NCBI GenBank assembly: GCA_963814865.1
Contig: CAWFEN010000014.1
Location: 992,001-1,056,000, forward strand
Origin: AP-15 sp963814865
GTDB lineage: Bacteria > Pseudomonadota > Alphaproteobacteria > ATCC43930 > CGMCC-115725
Length of the DNA stretch: 64,000 bases
Direction: 5' to 3'
Shown: one piece after another, positions 8,370 through 16,985 of the stretch
How the letters are laid out: each line of letters starts with the position of its first letter
How positions within the stretch are numbered: position 1 is the stretch's first letter
The notes under the pieces: generated by a model
What the model was told of the DNA's origin: nothing
The model's database searches: none
Seen by the model: only the letters and a program-made list of their open reading frames with translations
Made by a program: the position numbers and the translations under genes

Positions 8370-9575
8370 ATGTTAGAATACGGTCCGAGGGCCAGAACCT
8401 TCCTCGCGATGATCAGAAATCCTGTCTTCCTAATCGGGTGGTTGGCGGTTGGTTTGGTCGGGTGCGGCTCGCTGCCGAGCGCTGGACCGACGACGGGGCA
8501 GATCCTCGATGAGGCCCGCACACCGAGAGAGGCGCTGTTTGACATCATTCCCATCGACAAGCGAGTGGTGTCTATCCTGCGGTCCCAGCCCGCCCCGAGT
8601 TTTCAGACACGATTTCAGGCCGAGAACGAGCCGCCGCGGTTGACGATACGGGTCGGGGACACGCTCTCCGTGTCTGTGTGGGAGGCGGCAAGTGGCGGAT
8701 TGTTCGGGACGGCGCCGGCGCAAGGCGCAGGAGTCGGTCCAAGAACCGAGATCAAATTTCCGGACGAGGTCGTGGCGCAGGACGGCGCGATTAGCATTCC
8801 CTACGCGGGCCGGGTGCATGTCGCCGGTCGCTCGCCGCTCGAGGTCGAGCGCACGATCGAGGCCAGGCTCGCCGAAAAGGCGATCGAGCCGCAGGCGATC
8901 GTCACCGTCACAAGAAGTCCGTCGAACACGGTGACTGTTTCGGGCGATGTCGTCGCCGGAGCGAGGATCGCTCTCTCGGTCGGCGGGGATCGCCTGCTCG
9001 ACGTGATCGCCGCGGCGGGCGGCGCAAAATCCGCGGTATACGAGACGTTCGTCCGGCTCTCGCGCGACGGGGTCACGGTAACAATCCCGATGGAAAGGCT
9101 GGTGTCGGACCCGGCCGAGGATATTTATGACCATCCCGGCGATGCCATCACGCTCGTCAAGGCGCCGCCGACATTCTCGGTGTTCGGTGCCGCCGGCAAC
9201 AACGCGCAGATCCCTTTCGACGCCGACAAGCTCACGCTCGCGACAGCGCTCGCCAAAGGCGGCGGGCTCCTGGATCTGCGGGCCGACCCGAAGGGGGTGT
9301 TCCTATTCCGCTTCGAGTCTCCGTCTGTGGTGAGGGCGCTCGGGGTACCGCCGCGTTACGCCGCGCCGGACGGAAGAGGCGCAATTCTATATCACCTGAA
9401 CCTTGATAATGCGTCCGGCTATTTTCTGGCCGAACTATTTCCAGTCGAGAAGAATGACCTGATCTATGTCGCAAACGCGCCGCTCAACGAACTGCAGAAG
9501 TTCTTCTTGTTGATCAACACGGTCACTGGGCCGGTGATCAGCGGCGTCGTGGTGAGCCGCTCGGTCAGCCCATAA
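8370..9575 (+). CDS. Wza-type polysaccharide export lipoprotein
   Basis: 401 residues. Seen: a lipoprotein signal peptide ending LAVGLVGC, so the mature N-terminal cysteine is probably lipidated; a polysaccharide-export domain (about 90-180, starting LTIRVGDTLSVSVWEA and including AISIPYAGRVHVAGRS); then SLBB-like beta-grasp repeats (about 190-290). Such proteins form the outer-membrane channel for capsule or exopolysaccharide. A second start at 8409 gives a more compact signal peptide; the 8370 start has AGGA 8 bases upstream, so both are possible. No Wzc or glycosyltransferase genes are adjacent, and both flanks are IS scars, suggesting a locus trimmed by rearrangement. Confidence 0.85.
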   Translation: MLEYGPRARTFLAMIRNPVFLIGWLAVGLVGCGSLPSAGPTTGQILDEARTPREALFDIIPIDKRVVSILRSQPAPSFQTRFQAENEPPRLTIRVGDTLSVSVWEAASGGLFGTAPAQGAGVGPRTEIKFPDEVVAQDGAISIPYAGRVHVAGRSPLEVERTIEARLAEKAIEPQAIVTVTRSPSNTVTVSGDVVAGARIALSVGGDRLLDVIAAAGGAKSAVYETFVRLSRDGVTVTIPMERLVSDPAEDIYDHPGDAITLVKAPPTFSVFGAAGNNAQIPFDADKLTLATALAKGGGLLDLRADPKGVFLFRFESPSVVRALGVPPRYAAPDGRGAILYHLNLDNASGYFLAELFPVEKNDLIYVANAPLNELQKFFLLINTVTGPVISGVVVSRSVSP

Positions 9576-9743
9576 TGGCGAAGACACTCGAACAGCGCCG
9601 CGTTATGGCAGTGGTCGATATATGCCGGACGGCGGCACGATGGATTGCGGCCTGCGGCAGCGACCGTTGCGATAGCAGTTCGAGGATCGCGATCGCATAG
9701 CAGTTCGGCTCGTTCGATACGCAGCAACATCTCTTCGGTCAGG

Positions 9744-10104
9744 GTTGGCGCCGGGCTGCCCGGCAGGAGCTGAGCGTACCCTTGGTCGCCGATCCGGAGC
9801 GCTGGCTGCGGGAGCAGCGGCCCAAGCTGTCGCGCGGCGACGACCTCGCCAAGGCGATGGACTACATGCTGAAGCGCTGGCCGGCATTCACCCGGTTTCT
9901 CGAAGACGGCCGGATCTGCCTCTGGAACCACGCCGCCGAGCGCGCGCTGCGCGGCATCGCCCTCGGCAGAAATCATGGTTGTTCGCGGGTTCCGACCGCG
10001 GTGGGCAGCGTACCGCGGCGATGTACAGCCTGATCGTCACTGCCAAAATGAACGACGTCGACCCGCAAGCCTGGCTGGCCGACATTCTGGCCCGGATCGC
10101 CGCG
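9744..10104 (+). mobile_element. IS66-family transposase C-terminal fragment, frameshifted
   Basis: Codons read QRPKLSRGDDLAKAMDYML, RWPAFTRFLEDGRI and AAERALRGIALGR. After loss of one A in an A-run near 9971, the next frame continues KSWLFAGSDRGGQR and SLIVTAKMNDVDPQAWLADI. These are the last conserved blocks of IS66-family TnpC, including the ERALRG region with the final catalytic glutamate. The N-terminal two thirds are missing, and the C-terminus runs into a sulfotransferase fragment. Confidence 0.75.
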
Positions 10105-10112
10105 CATCGCGC

Positions 10113-10574
10113 ATCCGGCTGGGCCTCGTTCACCTGCTGCTGCCCGAGACGCGTATCATCCATTGCCGCCGCCATCCGGTCGATACCTGCCTGTCGATGT
10201 ATTTCACGTTCGTTCAAGGGGAGGATGGATTTCGCCGGCGCCAAGGCTGACCTCGTCTTCGCATACCGGCAATATGCCCGGCTGATGGACCATTGGCACG
10301 CGGTGCTGCCGCCCGACCGGTTGATCGATATCGACTACGAGGAGCTGATCGCCGGCCGCGAGGCGGTGACCCGGCGGCTGATCGCCTTTGCCGGTCTCGA
10401 CTGGGACGATCCTGCCTTAGCCCCGAGCGCAACAAACGCACCGTGCGGACTGCGAGCGTGTGGCAGGCGCGGCAGCCGGTCTATGCCACCTCGGTTGCGC
10501 GCTGGCGGCATTATGAACCATGGCTGGCCAACGCGATTTCGCGGTCCAGGCGAAGGAATGAGCCGCGGAGCTGA
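10113..10574 (+). pseudogene. Decayed sulfotransferase C-terminal fragment
   Basis: Three reading frames in sequence encode LGLVHLLLPETRIIHCRRHP and DTCLSMYF, then LVFAYRQYARLMDHWHAVLP and RRLIAFAGLDWDDP, then PERNKRTVRTASVWQARQP and VARWRHYEPWLA. Frame changes lie near 10225 and 10418. The pieces match, in order, the last 150 or so residues of the intact TPR-sulfotransferase at 62166-63971. The 3'-phosphate binding region (IIHCRRHPVDTCLS) is kept, but the N-terminal PAPS loop and TPR part are gone. It is a non-functional relic of a paralogue. Confidence 0.8.
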
Positions 10575-10664
10575 ACCGCCGGGTCCGTGCGCCGACGGCA
10601 GCGTGCGGTGATAATCCCCGACGCTATCTGTGGAAGGCCAAGAGCCTGCCCCCGCGAAGGGGGG

Positions 10665-10757
10665 GGCGAGGACATCCTGCGCAAGATCAACACCGCCCGA
10701 CAGGCGCTCGCCGCCGCGACGCCCAACCGCCACGCTATCTCAGAGACACCACACTAG
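10665..10757 (+). mobile_element. Possible transposase C-terminal tail
   Basis: An open stretch of 30 codons (GEDILRKINTARQALAAATP, then NRHAISETPH and a stop) has no start and lies just after IS66 and sulfotransferase debris. The composition resembles the extreme C-terminus of some transposases, but the match is too short for a family call. Confidence 0.3.
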
Positions 10758-11592
10758 GTGTGATCAGAGGGGTGCATCTCGAAGCCGGCGGGGCGGCCGG
10801 CGCGCTTGGCGGCGTCGGCGGGCGGCAGGGCCGGGTCCCAGAGATTGGCGTCGAAGCGATAGCCGTTGACGTTGTCGGCCGCGGGCGAGACGACGTAGAG
10901 CAATGGCGGCACCATCTCGTCGGGCTCGACGAGGCGCGCGGCGCGGCCCTCGCGGCTCATCGCCCGCATCTCCTCGGCCATGCCCGGCGTGTTGGCGCCG
11001 GCGCCGGGATTGACGATGTTGATCGTGAGCCCGGTGCCTTCGGTTTCCTTGGCCCACACTTCGGTTGCCATTTCGAGCGCCGCCTTCGAGGCGCCGTAAG
11101 GGTGGGTCCCGGCGCGGTTCATCGTGTCGAGCTTGGTCGTCACATTGACGATGCGGCCCCAGCCGCGCGCGACCATGCCGGGCGCCAGCCGTCGCGCCAG
11201 CCGGTCGCCGGCCAGATAATTCGTGGCGAAGACGTTCTCGACGATCTCGTCGCCGACCTCCAGAATTTCTGGATCGACGACCGGCGGTAGCGCGCCGGGT
11301 CGATATAGGTGAAGGTCAGCCCGGCATTGTTGACCAGGATGTCGATCGCGCCGAAGCGCGCCTGCGCCGCGGCGATGACGCGGCCGCATTCCTCGGCCCG
11401 GCGCAGATCGGCAACCAGCGGGTGCAGGCGCCCGGCGAGCGCCGTTCCCGCAACCGCGCGCTCGATCTCTGCGACATCCGCCGCGATATGACCGACCGCG
11501 CAGACCCGATGCCCTTCGTGCGCGAGACCCAGCGCCATCGCCCGGCCGAGGCCGCGCAACCCGCCGGTGACGATCGCAGTCCGCTGTTCCAT
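10754..11592 (-). pseudogene. Short-chain dehydrogenase/reductase, frameshifted
   Basis: The N-terminal frame from 11592 gives AIVTGGLRGLGRAMALGL (TGxxxGxG cofactor loop) and DILVNNAGLTFTYIDPARYR (NNAG). Near 11300 the frame slips by one base, and the other frame carries on with DPEILEVGDEIVENVFATNY, GRIVNVTTKLDTM, HPYGASKAAL (the YxxxK pair) and a normal C-terminus ending PSDHT. Joined, this is a full-length classical SDR of about 280 residues. The position of the catalytic serine holds threonine. The single slip in an otherwise intact gene may be a sequencing error; as written, the protein is broken. The substrate is unknown. Confidence 0.75.
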
Positions 11593-11791
11593 CGCTCTCC
11601 CCCCTCAGCCGCAGACCCAAGTCGCGCAAGCGCGAGCATAACACGCCTGCCGCCATGGGGTCGGCGGCGCTGCGGCACGGAGTTGGGCGATGCGTTTTGC
11701 GTCGGTGCGGCCTATGATCCGAAGATCGAGACGGTCGGAGTCAGCGAGGCGTGCACGCCATGACCGGCGGCGTCCAGGACGCAAGCCGAAG

Positions 11792-12430
11792 ATGAAGATC
11801 CGAGCAGCGCTTGGCGCGGCCGCGCTGGGTTTAGCCGTCGGTGCCTTGCCGGCCGCGGCGCATGTTCCGGTCGTGCTCGATTTCGGCGACAGCATCACCG
11901 CCGGCTACGGGCTGCCGCCGGAGGAGGCCTTTCCGGTGCGGCTCGAAGCCTGGCTGCACGGCAAGGGGATTGCGGCGCATATCGTCAATGCCGGGGTTTC
12001 CGGCGACACCACGGCGGGCGGTCTGGCGCGGCTCGATTGGGCGCTCGCCGACAAGCCCGATCTCGTGATCCTGGCGCTGGGCGCCAATGACGCGCTGCGC
12101 GGGATCGACCCCGCGACGGTGCGCGACAATCTCGACAAGATGATCCAGAAGATCGAGGCTGCCGGCGTGAAAGTCCTGCTCGTCGGCATGCTCGCCCCAC
12201 CGAATTGGGGAGAAGAGTACGAGCGCGCCTTCGACCGGATCTTTCCGGAATTGGCGCGCGCCCGCCATGTCCCGCTCTATCCGTTTTTGCTCGAGGGGGT
12301 TGCGATGAAGCCGGAATTCAATCAGTCCGATGGCCTGCATCCGAACGAGCGCGGCGTCGGCGTGCTGGTCGACCGGATCGGGCCGGTCGTCGAGGGTCTG
12401 CTCGCACGGCCGGCGGGAGGTGCGTCGTGA
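11792..12430 (+). CDS. tesA: SGNH-family arylesterase/lysophospholipase (TesA-like), secreted
   Basis: 212 residues. Seen: a signal peptide (KIRAALGAAALGLAVG, cut after PAAA) and the SGNH blocks: GDSITAGYG with the nucleophile serine, the conserved glycine in NAGVSGDTT, LGANDALRG with asparagine, and SDGLHPN with the Asp-His pair. The family hydrolyses acyl-CoA thioesters, aryl esters and lysophospholipids in the periplasm. The start at 11792 is chosen because it begins the signal peptide; the longer ORF from 11690 adds an arginine-rich leader unlike the family. Its stop overlaps the GTG start of the FIST gene. Confidence 0.9.
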   Translation: MKIRAALGAAALGLAVGALPAAAHVPVVLDFGDSITAGYGLPPEEAFPVRLEAWLHGKGIAAHIVNAGVSGDTTAGGLARLDWALADKPDLVILALGANDALRGIDPATVRDNLDKMIQKIEAAGVKVLLVGMLAPPNWGEEYERAFDRIFPELARARHVPLYPFLLEGVAMKPEFNQSDGLHPNERGVGVLVDRIGPVVEGLLARPAGGAS

Positions 12431-13554
12431 GCGCGCGCTTTGCCGCGGCAGCGGCGTCCGGAGACATCGCGGGCCTCGCCCGGCAGTGCATCGCCGGCCT
12501 GCCGGCGGTGGCGGGCGCCAATCTCGGCATCCTCTACACGACCGAACCTGCCGCGGCGGCGCTGCCCGATCTGGTCGACGCCCTTGCCGCCCATACCGGG
12601 ATCCGCTCCTGGGTCGGCGGCGTCGGGCTCGGAATCTGCTCGCCGGCTGCGGAAATCTTCGAAGAGCCGGCGGCGGTGGCGATGATTGCGGCACTGCCGG
12701 AGAACGGTTTTCGGATCTTCGGCTCGACCGGCGACCCGGGATCGGACCTGCCGCGGCAGCATGCCGCCTGGATCGAGGCGTCGCAGCCCGCTCTGGCGCT
12801 GGTGCACGGCGATCCGCGCTGCCCGGATCTGATGAAGGCGATGATCGACGTGGCCGGAGCGAGCGGCGCCTTTCTCGTCGGCGGTCTCGTATCGCATCGC
12901 TGCCCAGCGCCGCTGCTCGCCGGCAGCTCGGGCAAAACCGGGCTCGGCAGCAACGGGTTTGCAGGGGTGATGCTGGCCCCCGAGATCGCGGTCGCCACGG
13001 CGCTGACGCAAGGCTGCATACCGATCGGACCGGTCCGGCGGATCGACGAAGCGCGCGACAATGCGGTCATGGTCATCGACGGGCGCCCGGCGCTCGACAT
13101 CTTCCGCGAGGATATCGGGCCGGCATTGGCGCAGGACATGCGCCGGGCCGGTGGGGTGATCTTTGCCGGGCTGCCCGTGGCTGGCTCCGATACCGGCGAC
13201 TATCTCGTGCGCAACCTGATGGCGATCGATCCCGGCCGCGGCTCGGTCGTGCTCGGCGCCGAGATCGCTGCGGGCGATCCGATCCTGTTCTGCCGTCGCG
13301 ATCCCGAGAGCGCGCGCCGCGACATGGTGCGCATGGTGAACCACCTCGCCGGCCGGCTGAGCGGACCGCCAAAGGCCGGGATCTATGTCAGCTGCGTCGC
13401 GCGCGGGGCGGCGTTGTTCGGCGAACCGGGGGTCGAGGCGGCGCTGATCCGCGAGAGCCTCGGCGACTTCCCGCTGATCGGCTTTTTCGCCAATGGCGAG
13501 ATCTCGCGCGACCGGCTTTATGGCCATACCGGCGTCCTGACCCTGTTCACCTGA
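12427..13554 (+). CDS. FIST-domain signal transduction protein
   Basis: 375 residues with FIST_N (about 1-200) followed by FIST_C (about 210-355). Seen: GANLGILYTT near the start, a VGGVGLG strand-turn, SGAFLVGGLVSHR mid-domain and GIYVSCVARGAALFG near the end. FIST domains are thought to sense small ligands such as amino acids and usually sit beside signalling domains; this one is stand-alone. The GTG start at 12427 overlaps the esterase stop (GTGA), arguing for one operon. The ligand and output are unknown. Confidence 0.85.
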   Translation: MSARFAAAAASGDIAGLARQCIAGLPAVAGANLGILYTTEPAAAALPDLVDALAAHTGIRSWVGGVGLGICSPAAEIFEEPAAVAMIAALPENGFRIFGSTGDPGSDLPRQHAAWIEASQPALALVHGDPRCPDLMKAMIDVAGASGAFLVGGLVSHRCPAPLLAGSSGKTGLGSNGFAGVMLAPEIAVATALTQGCIPIGPVRRIDEARDNAVMVIDGRPALDIFREDIGPALAQDMRRAGGVIFAGLPVAGSDTGDYLVRNLMAIDPGRGSVVLGAEIAAGDPILFCRRDPESARRDMVRMVNHLAGRLSGPPKAGIYVSCVARGAALFGEPGVEAALIRESLGDFPLIGFFANGEISRDRLYGHTGVLTLFT

Positions 13555-13558
13555 CGGC

Positions 13559-14098
13559 ATGCTGCGGCTCTTCGTCGGCATCGGCTTTCCGCCGGAGCTG
13601 AAGCTGCGGCTGTCGCTGCTGTGCGCCGGCGTCGTTGGGGCGAAGTGGGTCGATCCCGGCAATTTCCACCTGACCCTCCGCTTCATCGGCGAGATCGGCG
13701 AGGACATTGCGGCCGACATCGACGATGCGCTGTCGCGGGTGCGGGCACGGCGCTTTGCGCTGCAGCTCGCCGGCACCGGCGTTTTCGGCAGCGGCGGCGG
13801 GCCGCGCAGCCTGTGGGCCGGCGTCGAGCGCAGCCCGCAACTCGTCGCCCTGCGCGACAAGATCGAGCAGGCGCTGATCCGCGCCGGATTGCCGCCCGAA
13901 CCGCGCAAATTCGCTCCGCACGTGACCCTGGCGCGGCTCAGAAACCCGGCGCTCGACGGGTTGCGCGACTTTCTCGCGGCGCAGGCCGGGTTTCGCGCCG
14001 ACCCGCTGCCGGTCGAGATGTTCAGCCTGATTGCGAGCTTCCAGACCAAGGCCGGGTCGGTCTATGAGGACCAGGCCGACTATCCGCTGCGGCCGTGA
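13559..14098 (+). CDS. thpR: RNA 2',3'-cyclic phosphodiesterase
   Basis: 179 residues of the 2H phosphoesterase superfamily (LigT/ThpR). The two HxTx catalytic motifs are present as FHLTL (near residue 37) and PHVTLARL (near 121). The N-terminus RLFVGIGFPPEL is the family hallmark. The enzyme opens 2',3'-cyclic phosphates on RNA ends to 2'-phosphates in the cytosol. It starts 4 bases after the FIST gene and is probably co-transcribed with it and the EVE-domain gene. Confidence 0.92.
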   Translation: MLRLFVGIGFPPELKLRLSLLCAGVVGAKWVDPGNFHLTLRFIGEIGEDIAADIDDALSRVRARRFALQLAGTGVFGSGGGPRSLWAGVERSPQLVALRDKIEQALIRAGLPPEPRKFAPHVTLARLRNPALDGLRDFLAAQAGFRADPLPVEMFSLIASFQTKAGSVYEDQADYPLRP

Positions 14099-14119
14099 CC
14101 GCACGAGGAGGGAAATTCG

Positions 14120-14533
14120 ATGGCGCACTGGCTGCTGAAATCCGAACCGTCGAGCTATTCGTGGGAGCAGTTCAACGCCGACCGCCGCACCCATTGGGAC
14201 GGCGTGCGCAACGCGCAGGCGCTGAACAATCTGCGGGCGATGCAGCTCGGCGACCGCGCTTTTTTCTATCATTCGAACGAAGGGAAGGACATCGTCGGGG
14301 TCGCCGAGGTGGTCAAGACCTTCTACCCCGACCCCAACGACAAGACCGGCAAACTCGGCATGGTCGACATCGCGCCGGTGCTGCCGGTTGCGACACCGGT
14401 CACGCTCGCCGCGATGAAGGCCGTCCCGGAACTCGCGCAAATGGCGCTGATACGGCAATCGCGCCTGTCGGTCTGCCCGGTCGCCGACCATGAATGGGCG
14501 GTGATCTGCCGGATGGCCGGGATCTCGACCTGA
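14120..14533 (+). CDS. EVE domain-containing protein
   Basis: 137 residues, a single EVE domain of the PUA-like fold. Seen: MAHWLLKSEPSSYSW, HWDGVRNAQALNNLRAM, and DRAFFYHSNEGKDIVGVAEV, the usual family blocks. EVE domains bind modified bases in nucleic acids. A strong ribosome site (GAGGAGGG) lies 8 bases upstream of the ATG. Genes for EVE and ThpR are often neighbours in proteobacteria, consistent with a nucleic-acid maintenance role; the actual ligand here is unknown. Confidence 0.9.
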   Translation: MAHWLLKSEPSSYSWEQFNADRRTHWDGVRNAQALNNLRAMQLGDRAFFYHSNEGKDIVGVAEVVKTFYPDPNDKTGKLGMVDIAPVLPVATPVTLAAMKAVPELAQMALIRQSRLSVCPVADHEWAVICRMAGIST

Positions 14534-14556
14534 GCCTTTGCCCGTGGCCAGGCCGC

Positions 14557-14596
14557 CACCGGCGGATCGCGCTCGATCGCCTGGCCGTGGATCAGC
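14557..14596. repeat. 40-base copy of a LysR gene fragment
   Basis: This stretch matches 18230-18269, inside the LysR gene, with two visible mismatches out of 40. On the minus strand it encodes LIHGQAIERDP, versus LIHDQAIERDP in the intact gene. No other part of a LysR gene is recognisable here. It is probably a relic of a second, deleted regulator. Confidence 0.6.
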
Positions 14597-14710
14597 TAAC
14601 CGTATAAGCGTCGACTTCCCCGCAAAGCAGCGCGAGCCGCAGTAACCCACTTCGATCGCGGTCGAAGTGGTTCGTCGAGGCCCGACGGGATCGGGCGCTA
14701 TATTAGGCCG

Positions 14711-15421
14711 ATGATCACAGGCCCACTGATCGCTGAGATTGCCGGGCTGGTTGGGGAACCGGCGAGAGCGACCATGCTCTCGGCGCTGCTCGATGGTCGC
14801 GCGCTGACCGCCACCGAGCTTGCCTATGCCGCGCGAGTTACGCCTCAGACCGCGAGCACGCATTTGGCAAAGCTCGCCGAGGCAGGATTGCTCGCGCCGG
14901 TAAGGGATGGCCGATACCGCTATTTCCGCCTTGCGTCGCCGAAGGTCGCGCAGATGCTCGACGGCATCATGGCCGTCGCCCTCGAACATCGGCCGCGATA
15001 CCGGCCTCTATCGCGTCAAGCCCGGCAGCTTCAAGACGCGCGGGTCTGCTACGACCACCTGGCCGGCAGGCTCAGCGTCGATCTGGCCGACTTTTTCACC
15101 GCTCACGACTATATCGAGTTCGATGACGAGGGTGCGGCGGTCACGGCAAATGGTGCCCGGTTTCTCGCGAAGTTCGGGATCGATTTGTCTGCTGGAACAA
15201 AGCGCCGCCACCTCTGCCGGTGGTGCCTCGATTGGACGGAACGCCGGCCGCACATCGGCGGTGCCGTCGGAGCGGCGCTCGCCACTCGGTGCTTCGATCT
15301 CGGCTGGACTGAGAGGATGAAAAACAGCCGCGCCGTCATCATCACCGACGCGGGGAAACGCGGGTTTTCGGAAACCTTCGGCATCACGGTGCCCGAGGAG
15401 CACGCGATCCACCCTGGATAG
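14711..15421 (+). CDS. ArsR-family transcriptional regulator
   Basis: 236 residues. The winged helix-turn-helix lies at about 10-95: ATMLSALLDGRALTATELAY, then TPQTASTHLAKLAEAGL as recognition helix region and VRDGRYRYFRLASP as the wing. The C-terminal half (about 130-236) holds a cysteine/histidine cluster (KRRHLCRWCLDW), seen in one ArsR subgroup with a ligand-binding extension. It lies upstream of the MFS exporter and PEP mutase-like genes on the same strand and probably controls them. The effector is unknown. Confidence 0.85.
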   Translation: MITGPLIAEIAGLVGEPARATMLSALLDGRALTATELAYAARVTPQTASTHLAKLAEAGLLAPVRDGRYRYFRLASPKVAQMLDGIMAVALEHRPRYRPLSRQARQLQDARVCYDHLAGRLSVDLADFFTAHDYIEFDDEGAAVTANGARFLAKFGIDLSAGTKRRHLCRWCLDWTERRPHIGGAVGAALATRCFDLGWTERMKNSRAVIITDAGKRGFSETFGITVPEEHAIHPG

Positions 15422-15527
15422 CGGCTCGCCCGCCGTCCGCCCCGACCACCGTCCGCCCCGTCTACTGCCAACTCATCGGGATAGCCCGACTGGCTCCGTC
15501 GAGAGCCGGAACAGGGAGGAATTTGCC

Positions 15528-16961
15528 ATGATGGAAATCGACGCCGGGCCGCGTAACAGGCTGCCCATCATGATGGTATCGGTCGCGAGCTTCGGATTTT
15601 TCCTGGTTCAACTGGATGGCTCGATCCTCAATGTCGCCCTCTCGCAGATCGGCGTCTCGCTCGGCAGCGGCATCGACGACCTGCAATGGACCGTGGACGC
15701 CTACTTCGTCGCGTTCGCCGTTCTCCTTCTATCCGCAGGCGCATTGAGCGACCGATGGGGTGCGCAGCGGGCTTTCGTGTCCGGCTTCGCGGTCTTTTCT
15801 GCGGCATCGCTCGCATGCGGCCTCGCGCCGAATGCGGCGGCGCTGATCGCGGCTCGGGCCGTGCAGGGCGTTGGGGCGGCGCTGCTGGTGCCCTGCTCGC
15901 TGGCTCTCCTCAACGGCGCGTGCGCGAGCGATGCCGGGGTACGGGCACGCGCGGTCGGACTGTGGACGGCAGCGGGCGGGGTAGGCATCGCAGCGGGGCC
16001 GATTTTGGGTGGGCTGCTGATCGGGCTTCTCGGCTGGCGCAGCATCTTCTTTGCCAACCTGCCGATCGGTGTCGCCGGTATCTGGTTGACGCTGCGCTTT
16101 CTCGATCAGCCTGCGCCTGCTCAGCGCAAGCACCGCTTTGACCTGGGGGGACAGGCGCTTATCGCGGTCGCCATCCTCGGCATCGTCGGCGCCATCATCG
16201 AGGCGGGAGCATCCGGCTGGCACTCCGCAATCGTCCTGTCCGGCATCGTCGTTGCCATCGCAGCCGGGGCCGGCTTCCTTGTTGTCGAGCGAAAGACGCC
16301 AGATCCGGCGGTTCCGATCGACTTGTTTCGAAACCTGAATGTCAGCACGATCATGCTGGCCGGCTTCGCCGTGAACGCGGTGATGTTCGGCGTCACTTTT
16401 GCCTTCGCGCTCTATTTCCAGCGGGTGCTGTTGTTTTCGACCGTCGAAACCGGCGTTGCTTTCTTGCCGTTCGCGCTGATGGTAACCGCTGTAAACGTCA
16501 TCGGAGGCCGATGCGTGGCGCGGTTCGGCCTGCGGCTTCCGATGTTTGTCGGTCTCCTGATAGGGGCTATCGGCTGTGCTCTCCTGTTGGGAATCCACCA
16601 CGACACGACTTATTTGGCAATCCTTCCGGGTCAGCTGCTGATCAGGCTGGGTATCGGATTGGTCGTTCCCGCGATCACGACCGGCATGCTGGCCGCAGTC
16701 CCATCGGCCAGATCGGGCGTCGCTGCCGGTGCGCTGAACGCCTTGCGGCAAACCGGGGGTGCTGTTGGTGTGGCGCTGTTCGGCGCGTTGATGGCGATGA
16801 ACATCGTATGGGGAGTCCGGATCGCGCTGGCGGTCTCGGGGCTTCTCCTCCTCGCGACGGCGTTCGTCAGCCTGGCCGGAATGCAGGTCCCGCAAGCTCG
16901 GAATATGAAGCCGGCTCGACCTGTAGGCGCGGCCCGACCTTTACCGGGTTCGGCCGGCTGA
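15528..16961 (+). CDS. MFS drug/metabolite exporter, DHA2 type
   Basis: 477 residues with about 14 hydrophobic segments, as in the EmrB/QacA (DHA2) group. Seen: VQLDGSILNVALSQIG in helix 1 (the family's D-x-x-I/V-x-N-V-A-L signature), the loop 2-3 motif GALSDRWGAQR, and GPILGGLLIG (motif C of antiporters). A GGAGG ribosome site precedes the ATG at 15528; a second ATG follows directly at 15531. Its place behind an ArsR regulator suggests induced efflux of a small toxic compound. The substrate cannot be inferred. Confidence 0.87.
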   Translation: MMEIDAGPRNRLPIMMVSVASFGFFLVQLDGSILNVALSQIGVSLGSGIDDLQWTVDAYFVAFAVLLLSAGALSDRWGAQRAFVSGFAVFSAASLACGLAPNAAALIAARAVQGVGAALLVPCSLALLNGACASDAGVRARAVGLWTAAGGVGIAAGPILGGLLIGLLGWRSIFFANLPIGVAGIWLTLRFLDQPAPAQRKHRFDLGGQALIAVAILGIVGAIIEAGASGWHSAIVLSGIVVAIAAGAGFLVVERKTPDPAVPIDLFRNLNVSTIMLAGFAVNAVMFGVTFAFALYFQRVLLFSTVETGVAFLPFALMVTAVNVIGGRCVARFGLRLPMFVGLLIGAIGCALLLGIHHDTTYLAILPGQLLIRLGIGLVVPAITTGMLAAVPSARSGVAAGALNALRQTGGAVGVALFGALMAMNIVWGVRIALAVSGLLLLATAFVSLAGMQVPQARNMKPARPVGAARPLPGSAG

Positions 16962-16985
16962 TCCCTTGATGAGAGGCGCTTTCAC

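Noticed and set aside
14557..14596. Possible attachment site or tRNA fragment, from the repeat with 18230-18269
   Set aside because: The repeat encodes LysR residues in frame and no tRNA-like fold or integrase is present.
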